The translations under genes and the position numbers were made by a program. Shown here piece after piece: positions 1 through 9,904 of a stretch of 64,000 nucleotides of DNA. Origin of the DNA: Nepenthes gracilis (taxonomy: Eukaryota > Streptophyta > Magnoliopsida > Caryophyllales > Nepenthaceae). Under the pieces are notes generated by a model. That model ran no database searches. It was not told the DNA's origin and saw only the letters and a program-made list of their open reading frames with translations. Location: the NCBI GenBank assembly GCA_033239525.1, contig BSYO01000008.1, positions 11,787,294 through 11,851,293 on the forward strand, given 5' to 3'. Within the stretch, counting starts at the first letter, position 1, and every line of letters begins with the position of its first letter.

Positions 1-1037
1 GGAATTAAAAACCGGATTTGGACTTTGAGAAATTGTTAATATTTGGTTGAATCAAGTTTAATTATCCTGCATAAAAATCATATTCATGTATGTTTATAAC
101 TAAAATCTGATGGATGGGCCGATCCATAAATATTTTTTTATTTTTATGCATTTTTATTTAAAAAATTAAATTTATATAATAAATACTTAAAATACATAAA
201 ATAAGTTCAAAAACCATATTCTTTAGATAAAAAGATTACTTAAATAAATGATTATTCCATATAAAAATTATTGGTTACATAAAAAGTATAATTTATTAAC
301 ATAATTTTTTTTTCTAAATTTAATATTTATCTTACATAAAAAAAATTATATTTGGAAAAAAAAAAATTTACCCAAGCTGAAAATGCAATTATTTTTTACC
401 GGTGACTGTAGACTATTTAAAATTTTAAGAAGGCCTAATTTTTTAATCGTCTTAATGTATATTATTCATATATATTGATTATATCTTATAAAATATCAGA
501 CCAAATGAACTATGCTGGTTTGATGGATGAATATGGTCAAGTTATATAAATATTGTGGATCAACGTAAATAAAAAGGCAAAAAATAATTCAAGCTGCAGT
601 TAATTTTGTTTGCAAAATTTCTGGACATACTTTTAGAAGCATTTGGAGGCGTCTCGGATTGCGCCGATCATCTCGATCAGGAAAGAAATAAACGGCAGAT
701 TGAAGAATGAATGGGATCCGGGCCCGCTGCTTTATCTCTTGAATTTTTTTAAATAAAACATCCATATTTAAACCTTAAAAAATGTATTCTAAATAATTTT
801 TTAAAACTTTTGTTTATATTAGAATTGATAATCAATATAAGTCAACATTACAAAAATTTAAAAAATAATTATTTTTGTTTCTTTAAAAAATTTAACTATT
901 GAATTTTATTTCAATAGTTGACCAGTGGATAGACTATTCATCATTCTAACGAGGGTGCCCAAGGAAGAGAGATGCAAGGGGGAAGCCAGATGAGTGCCAC
1001 TGGTTGTAGAAGAGGAGAGAGAGAGAGAGAGAGATAC
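1..1037. other. AT-rich noncoding DNA, probable intron 1 of the host gene
   Basis: Very AT-rich sequence with no supportable coding region on either strand. On the minus strand it starts with GTATCT directly after the exon at 1038-1217, followed by a CT-repeat, so it reads as the start of a long intron. I looked for the next conserved exon of the family and did not find it, so the rest of the gene lies beyond the left edge or is absent. Confidence 0.5.
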
Positions 1038-1217
1038 CCGGTTGAAGACCATGAAACCAAGATCTAAATCAACGCCTTCAACAGTAACAGTCTTGGCATG
1101 ACCCCCTAACAGCTCTTCCTTCTCATACAACACCACGTTCACCCCTGCCTTCCCTAGTTCATACGCTGCCCCCAATCCGCTTATCCCTCCTCCAATCACT
1201 GCCACTCTCGTCCCCAT
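1038..1217 (-). CDS. Exon 1 of a plant cyclopropane-fatty-acyl-phospholipid synthase (N-terminal FAD-dependent oxidase domain), partial gene
   Basis: Encodes 60 residues starting MGTRVAVIGGGISGLG. The dinucleotide-binding motif GxGxxG (here GGGISG) sits at residues 9-14, followed by an acidic end of the second beta strand (VVLYEKEE) and GGHAKT. This is the Rossmann FAD fold that opens the large plant cyclopropane synthases, in which an amine-oxidase-like N-terminal half is fused to the S-adenosylmethionine-dependent methylene transferase. The family adds a methylene bridge to unsaturated acyl chains of membrane lipids. The exon ends after FNR at a GT donor (CGG|GTATCT), a whole number of codons. 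The start is the only ATG giving the Rossmann motif at the usual distance from the N terminus. No stop or frameshift is visible, and a TATA box lies about 130 bp upstream. It may be a live gene continuing to the left or a stranded first exon; the window cannot decide. Confidence 0.8.
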
Positions 1218-3064
1218 TGATATAATATTAATTCTCCTCCCTACCTCTCACGTCTTCTTTCCCTGCATACATTTACTGCCGTCAGCATCCACGACACATA
1301 CGTTTATTAACTCTTAAGAAATTAACATTCACGCCATGTATCTCAGTTTTATACACCTATATTCTATGCGAATTCAACTTATGAAAGCATCTAAGACGGT
1401 CTGTATAGGAGATTAAATGTATTGAGTCTTCTTTTCCCGCGTATTCGTATATTTCCCACGTAAAGAAACTATTTCGCTTGTTTGTGTACAAACGCAACAG
1501 AATAACTTTAACGCACCGGATTTCCTGTGGTACGGGAAGTAGAGAGGATTTCCTGTGTTACGCGCCTCTACCTGCATTGGAGAAAGATTCGTTTTACAAT
1601 TGGAACCCCCAAATTTGCAGGCACAATGGAATAACTTCAAATAATGGGAAATAATTGAAGAAAAGAGAAAACCAAAAGGAAATTACACGCATTTTCTTTT
1701 GTATATTGAATATCAAGCAGAAAATAAACTTATAGCTTAATAATGCTTGTGTATATACCAGGGGTAAGAGCTTCTAGCGAAGGAACGAGAAATCTACCCG
1801 CGTGTAAATTTTCAGCCGCCGATAATGCAGATTGATAAGAGCGAAGGAACGAGAAACCCACCAGAGAGACTACTGAGAGAGTGAGAGCCAATCGCTTTAT
1901 GGAAGGGATTTGCGGCACTCGGATCCCGCCCCCCTCCAAGCAAAATGAACGGGAATTGAGATAAGACTGATAGGCTTCAGGGATGCGTAATGGAGCAGTA
2001 CGCTTTTATTGACTACTCACTTGCGGTGTCTGATCCCCTGGTTCATCACTGTGGCGTTGTTCCAATCTCAACCGTCCACGTACGTCGCGCTTTTAGACCT
2101 AGTTCCTTAGGCGTAGGACCCACCTGCGTGATCGTCCGGAACGACAGTCCCCATATTTCAGAGCATCCCTCTGCTGCCAAAGTATCAGAAAACAGAAAAG
2201 ATAAACGACCAAATAAAGCGAAATTCACTGCGGCGCACAAATCGGATACGGGGAAATACTCCATCATAGTACTCGCGCGGTAAAGACTCGAAAGATAATT
2301 GCAATAATTTAGTTGAGAAAATTGTGGACTCAAAATCTATCTTATGGCAAAATTTCAGTTAGAATCAGTTTAGCATTGAGGACCATTTCAATCAATTTTG
2401 TTCAACGACCCTCTCCCCCTCCCCTCCTCTCTCTCCCTCTCTCTAATGCTGTTCACCCACACTCATAAATAAGATAATTAATCTAAAAAAATAAAGATCT
2501 TTCAATTAAGGGCATTAGTTTTCTAGAAGGAAAAATCACACACAGAGTAATTGGCCCTAAATTTTTTGAAAGAAAGTAGTCATTAATTTCCTCTGAGATT
2601 ATTCAATGACATACCATTAGCCTCTGTAAAATATAAGCTCGCTTGATGAATAATAGGGACCCCATACGCTAATATTTCTTACTATTTAGATTATTCTCTA
2701 TATTTTTATATCTTCTGCTTCTTAAAATGCCCACTCTTACTTGAAATAATTTTAGAACACTCATTAAAATGCGAATCTGGCAGTAGTAAAACTTACATAG
2801 AAGGTTAAGAGCTTATATTTAGGATAATATTATCCCTTAGAAAAACTCAATACAAAAAAGACTGTTATTTAGAAAGCTTATACCTCACCTCTCTCACTCG
2901 AGTATTCTAACTTGGCTATTGCCTTACTAACTAGAGTATTGAATATAAGTCAAAAAGTTATTGCTTTTATATTTGTATTTATTTTAGTTTATTGTGTGTT
3001 GAATTTGGATTGAAAAATCTAAGAGCACATTTTAGAATCTTTCATATCAAAATTCAAATTTGTA
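1218..3064. other. Promoter-side noncoding region of the host gene
   Basis: No coding sequence can be supported. From 1218 to about 2290 the base composition is mixed and consistent with the 5' leader and promoter of the minus-strand gene. A CT-rich tract lies at about 2409-2446. Beyond 2460 the DNA is AT-rich with nothing recognisable until the LINE fragment. A 16-bp segment, gcgaaggaacgagaaa, occurs twice near 1779 and 1840. Confidence 0.4.
1347..1354 (-). promoter_or_regulatory. TATA box of the cyclopropane synthase-like gene
   Basis: On the minus strand the sequence reads GTATAAAAC, a good TATA box about 130 bp upstream of the ATG at 1217, leaving a 5' leader of roughly 100 nt. The leader is purine-rich. 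Inference from motif and spacing only. Confidence 0.5.
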
Positions 3065-3695
3065 ATGCAAATTAATCTCCTTCACTGGCACATGTTCTAT
3101 GTAGATGATCTCTTCTTTTTCGCTAAAGCAAGGAGAAATGATATATCTTTCATTACTGCCCTGCTCGAGGAGTTCCATCAAGCATCGGTCCAATTTATAA
3201 AAGGCTGTGTTGCTGTTTTGTTCTACATCTCCTCAGCCAGGAGGCTGCTGGGGGACATTCAAAGGATCTGTGGATTGAAATGGATGATGGCTCTGGGGCG
3301 GCACACCGGATCTAAATCTATCCTGAAAGATTCTCCCTGCATGACCACCACAGCGACATCATTAAGAAGAGGGGAAAGAGACTTTGGGACTGGAAATCTA
3401 AATTCCTTTCATTTTTGAGCAAGGCTTCCCTTGCTAAAGCCGTTGCTCAATCAATTCTCATGTTTTTGAGGGAAAGTTATGCTCTTACCAAGAGCTTTGT
3501 TTTGTTCTACATATCCTCGGAGAGAATTGTGGGGACATTCAAAAACGTGGTTGAAATGGATGACACGGTGACAGGATCGGTTGGAAAGATTCTCCACGCG
3601 GATGCCAACATCATTAAGAAGAGGGAAAGAGACTTTGGGAGATGAAATCTAAATTCCTTTCATTTTTGAGCACAGCTAAAGTTGCCTTTCAATCA
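3065..3695 (+). pseudogene. LINE (L1-type) reverse transcriptase fragment, rearranged
   Basis: The translation at 3095-3200 reads YVDDLFFFAKARRND followed by LLEEFHQASVQF, the catalytic [YF]xDD block and following helix of plant L1 ORF2 reverse transcriptase. About 200 bases on, the reading KFLSFLSKASLAKAVAQSI matches the conserved post-RT block (LS.AGR..L..SV) of the same protein. The DNA between is shorter than in an intact ORF2, and a segment of it is present twice in tandem. There is no ORF1, no endonuclease, and no intact frame. It is an old, broken insert; both catalytic aspartates happen to survive. Confidence 0.7.
3216..3695 (+). repeat. Diverged tandem duplication inside the LINE fragment
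   Basis: Unit 1 (about 3216-3453) and unit 2 (about 3500-3695) share the order: ttttgttctacat, a ggggacattcaaa block, a ggattgaaatggatga / ggttgaaatggatga block, catcattaagaagagg, gagactttggga, and ctaaattcctttcatttttg. The copies differ by many substitutions and by a 40-bp difference in length. The duplication arose after insertion, because normal LINEs do not carry it. Confidence 0.7.
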
Positions 3696-3737
3696 AAGAT
3701 AGAATAAGTGAGACCAAGAGCACTCGCAGATTTTAAT

Positions 3738-4444
3738 TGTTGACGTAAAACGATCGGTTGGATAGACCAGCCCAGAATGAGCTAAGAAGAATAAGTGAAA
3801 AACACACAAGAAAAACGGAAAGCCCTTCTCAACTAAGAGAAAAACCACAGCCAAATGACAATTGATTGTTTATAAGAATGTTAGCTACACAAGCCCAAAC
3901 AAAGAAAATAATCACAAGTGTATATCTCTCAATCTCTCTAGAAAAGCGTCTCTCTCTCTCTATCTTTACAACAAATGCTTGCCTACAGCTCTTTTTATGC
4001 ACACACAAGTGATGCCACCAAACAAAGGCTACAAGTATATATATACATATACAAAAGGCCTAGTGGGTGGCCACCACCCTTAAGAAGAGGGTGGTAGGAC
4101 CACGCCTCCTAGGCCTGTCATAGCAGGTGCACGCCTGGCGTGCAAAGTGACAGGCCTGTTGTCCATTGGAAGTTGTAATCGCCTCAAACTTTCAATCAGG
4201 GTGGGTCAACTACCCATCTGCAAACGCGGCTATGGCGGGCCTACAAAGAGAGAGGAGTCAATATCTAGGCTTTCAGAGTCCTCGTCCATATCTTTGGCTA
4301 CTTCTCGGATATGACTCCTCCAACGGGTCCTCGTCCATTTTGACAGACTTCTCAGACTAAAGTTCTTGGACCTCTCCAAAAGTCCGCGTCCATTTTCTTC
4401 CACTTGTTCGCGGACAAAACACCACGAAGGGAGTGACCCCAACA
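3738..4444 (-). mobile_element. Solo LTR of a Ty1/copia-type element
   Basis: On the minus strand the segment begins TGTTGGGGTCACTCCCTT and ends ACGTCAACA, so it has the TG...CA ends of an LTR. Its start resembles that of the copia solo LTR at 62364 (TGTTGGGTCTGGTCACTCCC). Near its 3' end it contains the block typical of plant copia LTRs (GGTTTTTCTC, then GGGCTTTCC). Flanking 5-mers are TTAAT (left) and AGAAT (right), so any target duplication has decayed. No internal region is attached. Confidence 0.6.
4056..4156. repeat. Cluster of nested hairpins in the copia solo LTR
   Basis: Three interlocking inverted repeats occupy about 100 bp. AGGCCTAG (4056-4063) pairs with CTAGGCCT (4109-4116) and encloses CCACCACCC / GGGTGGT. 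GGCCTGTCA (4112-4120) pairs with TGACAGGCC (4148-4156) and encloses TGCACGC CTG GCGTGCA (4128-4144). The GC content is far above the surroundings. Confidence 0.75.
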
Positions 4445-4771
4445 AGAATCAATAGGGTTTTCTTTGGGGGAGCACTAGACTAAAGCTACTTTCATAAAAA
4501 TAGGTTCATTTTTGTTGGGATCAATAAATTGGGTCGAATTGGAATGAGAAATAAAACATAAGGACCCAAATAAAAAAAAAAACCAATTTGTGGTGCCCAG
4601 GCCGTGAGGTCGAAGACTAGCATCCAGGTACAATAGCCCTCGAAGAAGGGACCAAAGATAGGGGCATCATCAGTGGGCCACTTGGCCCAACAATAAAAAG
4701 GATGGATAATTGTTCTGCATATGCATTGTCAGTTCCCACCCCTTGTCTAAAATGTGTGGCCCGGTAAAAAA
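4445..4771. other. Short unassigned stretch between two retroelements
   Basis: No gene. A TGTTGGG...CCCAACA pair at 4513 and 4692 could be taken for LTR ends but no duplication flanks it. The stretch ends with the run of A (4766-4771) that served as target site of the copia element. Confidence 0.4.
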
Positions 4772-5612
4772 TGTTGAAGTCGCTCCCATGTAGGAAAAAT
4801 CGGTGTGAAAATTAATGTAACGACCCAAATTTTTGAACATAGGAAATTTCCAGTCATGAAATCCTTATAATTCGATCAACGCCAATTGACTGAAAAATGT
4901 AATAAGAAATGGTAAATCGACCTTAAGATGAAATCAAGCTCACCCTTACTTGATGAAAACTAGTCCGGATTTTCTTGATGAAAAGAAGTCCGAAATATTT
5001 CCTTGATGAAAAGAAGTCCGGATTTCCTTTGATGCAAAACAAGTCCGGTTTCATTCTTAAGAATCAAGTCCAGTCAAGGCCGGAGTACATTATATGAATG
5101 TAAGGCCGAAGTGACTTGAAGACCGGAGTGGCTTTGTGGAGGCCAGAGTAGCATTGTAGTTAGTGAGGCCGAAGTGGAATTGTGGAAAGAAAGTCGTTGT
5201 TGATGATCCGGTCAACAAGTGTTGACCGGAAGTTGTGTAAGAGTAATCCGGTCAACACCGGTAGTTGACCGAAATATGATTAAATGGAAAATCTAAATTC
5301 TGTTAAGTTAACCAGGCATTTAATGTGTTTACATGGTAAAACTAAATCCTGCTAAGTTCAGTTAATTAGGAATTTAATATGTTCACATGAGAAAGCTAAA
5401 TTCTGTGAATTAGGAATTAATTGAGAAATCTTAATTCCGTTGGGTGCAGGAATTTATGAACTCTTTAGGAATTAATGATCTAATTATTAAGGAAACTTTT
5501 TTAAAATTAATAAGAAATATTTTCCTGTACTACCAATTATTAATGGTCATCATTAATAAGAAACATTTCCCATGTACTGCCAATCATTAATGGCGGTTAT
5601 CAAGATCAAGGC

Positions 5613-5621
5613 CTATAAATA
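5613..5621 (+). promoter_or_regulatory. TATA box of the gypsy solo LTR
   Basis: CTATAAATA, about 800 bp into the LTR and followed by a purine-rich leader, is the best candidate for the LTR promoter. Its position relative to the downstream AGGCAAG motif (about 90 bp) suits a short transcribed leader. Confidence 0.4.
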
Positions 5622-5929
5622 AGAATTAGAAGAATGGGAAGGAGACACGTAATAGAGTTGCTTGTAACAGAAGGCCAAAAGATCAAGACAAAGAAGTAGA
5701 AACCCAGGCAAGATACTCACCCCTGTTTTCAAATTCATGATTATGCATGATTTCTATGCTAGTATATTTGATATTATATGAACTTATATGATGTTTATTC
5801 TGTTCTTTTCATATCTGATGCTTAAAGTATGATTATTTGTCGATAAGTGCATGTTTAAGGAAAAGGCTTCATGATGTTTGATTTTGTATGATTATTTGTC
5901 AAATTATATGAACTCTGATAATTGCAGAA

Positions 5930-6400
5930 AAGACTTCTAACTTTTGAAAAAAAAGCGCTCCGTCCTTTGAAAAAGAGCTCCGCCCTTTTGAGAAAAGTAC
6001 TCCATCCTTTTACAAAAAAGAGCTCCATTCTTTTGAAGAAAAAGCACTTCGTCCTTTTTACAAAAAAGAGCTCCATTTTTTTATGAAAAAGCACTCCGGA
6101 TTTTGAAGAAAAATCACTCCGGTTTTTGAACTCCAGATTTAAAGGAACTCCGGCTTTTAAGAACTTCGACTTCAAAAAAAACGCTGCCTTTTTTAAAAGA
6201 ACTCCGGCTTTTAGAACTCCGACTTTTTATGTAAAAGAATTCCGGCTTTGAAAAGAACTCCGCCTTTATGAATAATAAACTCCGGTTTTTAAGAACTTTG
6301 AATTTTAGAAAAGAACTCCGGCCTTTGAAAAGAACTTCGGATTTTGAACTCCGCCTTTTTAAGAAATGAACTCCGGCTTTGAAAAGAACTTCGGATTTAA
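5930..6400 (+). repeat. Minisatellite of GAACTCCGGCTTTT-type units
   Basis: More than twenty degenerate copies of an 18-30 bp unit made of an A-run, GA[AG]CTCCG[CG] and a T-run (for example aaagaactccggctttt). Unit length drifts from about 28 bp at the left to about 18 bp at the right. It lies in the downstream half of the solo LTR. A smaller array of aagaagtccggat-type units is at about 4960-5055. Confidence 0.8.
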
Positions 6401-7792
6401 GATTATACGGACTTCAACTGAGGAAGTAAAGAACAAGGCTACATAAAAAATGCATGTAATACGGATAGCAAGTAGAACTCTATGACTTTCGACTTTCGAT
6501 CTATGATGTATGGCCATTAAAGGACAAGAACTATGAACCGAGTCTCCATTAAACTTGCTGTTAAAGATAGATGAAGGGTATTGGAGTGACACTTGAGAAT
6601 TGCCTCCTAGGCCACGGGAGGGGATTTTCTGGTGGCATAAGAACTATGGGTTACGGCCCCGTATGTTGGGTTAAAGGTATTACCTCCTGCCCCGGGGAGC
6701 ATAATGAGGGGATACGGCTTTAGGTTGTGGGGTTACACACAACCCGTCCTCGATGTTGTCCGCTACCGTCCGGTCCCTAAAGATGATAAGAATTCTCAAT
6801 GGTTTTTATGAGTTTTCAGCAGACAAGACAAGAAGAAAAAGACTAAGAAAATTTTGAACTAAAAGACATGATGATTTTCGTATGCTAAATTATATTCGCT
6901 TATATATATATGTTTATCTTCTCTGTTTTCTGCATGTGAGTATTTTGCTGGGCTTTGTAGCTCACTCTTGTTATTTTCAGATGACGAAAGGCTCATGGAG
7001 GACGAAGTCGAGTAGAACATTATGGTGTAGCCAAATAGTTCGGTTGGCCGGAGCTGATTAAATGGAGAGCTTAATTTTATTTCCTTTTGATGTTTTGAGA
7101 AAATTGTAAAATGATTTGCTGTTTATAACTTTATGGATGTTATTAGAATGTTTCGTGATTTCTTTATTGTTAATGTTATTGAAAGGTTTAGTAAGCATCT
7201 CAGACTTTCAAATCCGGCTAAAAGTTGGCTGGCCTAGTGTGGAAATTATCGGAAGGCCAACTCATGCAGTCCGGCCTTATCAATCCTGTGAAAAGAAAGG
7301 AAACATTTTTATGTCCATAATTGTCTTTTAAGACCTGACGGCGACTTTATGTGGGAATTAAGTCCGGGACGTCACAATTAACCATACGGGCAAGTAAGAA
7401 TTCGGTCAATAGAAATGTTGACCAACTAAAAATGAATCTGGTCAATAGAATGTTGACTGGCTTAGAGGAGAATCTGGTCAACAAAATGTTGACTAGCTGA
7501 GATAAGAAACTGCTCAACGGGATATTGACCGACTGTGAAGAGAAGTCGGTCAATGGATAATTGACCATCCACAAGAGAAAGTAGTATGGTCCATGGGTGC
7601 CAACTCAAAAGATTAACTGTGTATGCGTGATCTCTAGAGGATATGCACAATATCTGCAGAATGGGCATTGTCTCTACAAAGCACGATAATTTGAAGAGTA
7701 GTTTTAAATTATTGATGGTGACAGGTTTTGTCGTATATACAATACCGTGATTGCAAAACAATATATATGTATACTGTATTGCTTGTTAATGG

Positions 7793-8694
7793 AGCTCTGA
7801 GACAGTTGCCCTGTTTTTTTTTTAGCTGAGATTAGTTTTGTAATGCTAGGCTGGGATGTCTACAAAGAGGCAAGGTATTGGGGCGATGATCCAACCCATG
7901 CCAGAAAATTCAGAGCTGCAATCTGAGCATTGGGCGTGGATCAAAAATCTGCATAGATGCTGTGGTGTTTGCTGAAGCATTCTGTTGTTGGCAGAAAGAA
8001 AGCTCTCTACTCATGCTGTAATTTGATGTAGCCATGTATCAGCATGATGTAGTTGCTAAAGCTGAATTCATTTGCTACGGTTTACTGCTTGGATTTTCGC
8101 CATTGACTGATGATGCCAACAGTCTGCGGAGTGCTCTTGCCATGTCCGGGGTGCTCTGTTCGCTGTATGAGAGGAAATGGAACGAATCCATGGTCCTTTA
8201 TGGCCGAGATGGCCTTTTTATCCGAGATGAGTCCTATAGCGATGCATATGGCCGAGGTGGTGCCAAATGTTCGAGGTGCCTTTGGTGGATGTTGCACGTG
8301 TCTTGAAGCTTTTGTGGTCTGCTGATTGCAGTGTGTGGTTGCTCAATATGAAGAGATGATGCTGTGCGTGTTAGCCTGCTGCTAGGCTAAGGGAATTAAT
8401 GACATGCTGGTGGCTGGTGATGCTGATCCTGCTGGTACATGCGGCATACTCATGCTGAAGCAAATCGGGGTGAATGTTTGTTTTTGAAGACACAACCGAG
8501 CCTAAGTTTACTGATAACCATGATGAATATTTAGTTTGTGCTGTTTTTTCGTTTGAAGACACAAGACTTGTTTTTTATTTTTAATTTGGTGTTCGAGGTT
8601 TATGACTTTATTCCAAGTCGGAAAAACACTTGGAGTTTAATCATAGATTGTATAAATTTTTTTTAATACAATTTAATTACTTACAAAAAAAAAA
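7793..8694 (+). mobile_element. Truncated LINE 3' end inserted in the copia 5' LTR
   Basis: This 0.9-kb segment is absent from the 3' LTR and ends in a pure A tail (8685-8694) preceded by ttaattactta, the same ending as the LINE at 56548. About 70 bp before the tail is a small hairpin, CCAAGT (8613-8618) / ACTTGG (8628-8633), also present near the tail of the LINE at 56776-60594. No RT motif is present, so it is a 5'-truncated copy of a LINE 3' region. A target duplication was not found. Confidence 0.65.
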
Positions 8695-8990
8695 GTTTCT
8701 AAGTGTATGAGAGTGTGAAGAGAGAAAACTGTGAGTGAATTGTGCTCTTACTCTCTATTTTCTTCTCATGGGGTTTGTGTAACCAAAGGTTTCTATAACC
8801 ATGAAACTTACATAGTAAAATTTATTTGTGGACTAAGTATCCCGTTATTTTTCTCTTATTTAAGAAAGATTTTTCACGTAAAATCTCGGTATACTCCTTC
8901 TCTTCCTTATTCCTCTTTTCTTGGTGTGTGTGATTGTAAAATTGTCATCACTACCGTTATCCTTCTGCTGACACCATTTATTCAAACAAA

Positions 8991-9000
8991 TGGTATCAGA
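8991..9000 (+). other. Primer binding site (initiator tRNA-Met) of the copia element
   Basis: TGGTATCAGA begins two bases after the 5' LTR end. It is complementary to the 3' end of plant initiator methionine tRNA, the usual primer for minus-strand synthesis in copia elements. Confidence 0.85.
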
Positions 9001-9049
9001 AAGAGATTGAAAACTTTTGATTAAATTGCGTCGTCTTCAAAGAACTTGT

Positions 9050-9860
9050 CATTTAGTGTGGAGCAGTTCAATGAGTAAAGTAACTTTATCCTTTGGTCAG
9101 AAAAGGTGAAAAATATCTTGACTCGATAAGGAACGATGAAAGCACTGTGGAAGAAGGATGAGAAGCCAGAGAACTTGACCGATGAAGAATGACAAGATAA
9201 GAGGGATCTTGCAAACTATACCATCAAATTGTGTCTGGCAGACAACACGTTTCAAGAGGTCCTCGGCTTGTCAGACCTGGCGGAGGTCTAGGAAAAACTT
9301 AAAAGTCGATATAAATCCAAATCCCTTACAACAAGGCTTCATGTGAAGAAGTGATTCTATGGTCTTTGGTTATTTGAAGGGGAAAGTTTCGAGAAATACT
9401 TAGACGAGTTCAATAGAATCGCGACGCAGATGACAGCCCTTGATGAGGAGATCAAGAAGGAGAATGAGGTGTTGGTACTATTGGCTTCCTTACCAGCCTC
9501 GTATGACCATGTCGTTATAACTTTACTATTTGGGAAGGAGACACTTAAGTTGGATGAGGTTATTACTTCCTTACTCATGAATGAGTCAAGGTGGTTACAA
9601 GAAACCTCAACCTCTATACACTTTGAGCTACTTGTGATCGAGTTACGAGGAAGAAGTAAAGGACGAGGCCAAAAGCTTGGAGAAAAGAGCCGCAGCAAGT
9701 CCGGGTCAAAGTATTAAAACCTTGAGTATCATCATTGTGGTAAGAAAGGCCACATTAAAAAATATTGCTACAAGTGGAAGCATGAGAACGCTGAAAGGGA
9801 GAACAAACTGAAAAAAGACGAGATGAAGAAAAGGCCTCAATCTCAATAGTTATTGCAGGC
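9050..9860 (+). pseudogene. copia gag, degenerate
   Basis: Frame-by-frame translation gives the standard copia Gag series: VEQFNE, ALWKK, DKRDLANYTIKLCL, RYKSKSLTTRLHVKK, FEKYLDEFNRIATQM, LLASLPASYDHVV and VITSLLMNESR, ending in a zinc knuckle at about 9736-9780. The frame is broken by at least five stops, several at positions where the family has Trp (for example DEE*QDK and EV*EKL), which fits G-to-A change of TGG. The knuckle reads YHHCGKKGHIKKYC; its first Cys is Tyr, so zinc binding would be lost. Gag normally packages the element RNA. Confidence 0.8.
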
Positions 9861-9904
9861 AATCTCCTGTTAACTTGTGAAATGGACAACATTATGAGTT
9901 TGAT

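Larger units (their letters stand above)
4816..7376 (+). mobile_element. Gypsy-type solo LTR inserted in the copia 5' LTR
   Basis: Starts TGTAACGACCC and ends GGGACGTCACA, typical of plant Ty3/gypsy LTRs, and is flanked by a perfect 5-bp duplication ATTAA (4811-4815 and 7377-7381). Length 2,561 bp with no internal domain, so it is a product of LTR-LTR recombination. It contains a TATA box at 5613-5621 and a (A)GGCAAG motif at 5705-5711 that recurs at a similar place in other LTRs of this window. A perfect CCGGTCAAC/GTTGACCGG palindrome lies at 5208-5229, and a long minisatellite around the GAACTCCGG word occupies 5930-6400. No protein is encoded. Confidence 0.9.
4772..8988 (+). repeat. 5' LTR of the copia element, interrupted twice
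   Basis: LTR pieces are 4772-4815, 7382-7792 and 8695-8988, about 749 bp in total, and align in order with the 720-bp 3' LTR. It begins TGTTGAAG and ends CAAACA. Removing the insert at 4816-7376 and one ATTAA copy rejoins the LTR exactly where the 3' LTR reads gtgaaaatcaac. The central piece carries five inverted GGTCAA/TTGAC[CT] pairs (7404-7566). Confidence 0.85.

Noticed and set aside
4513..4692. TGTTGGG...CCCAACA pair as a small LTR or MITE
   Set aside because: No target duplication and no similar internal sequence elsewhere in the window.
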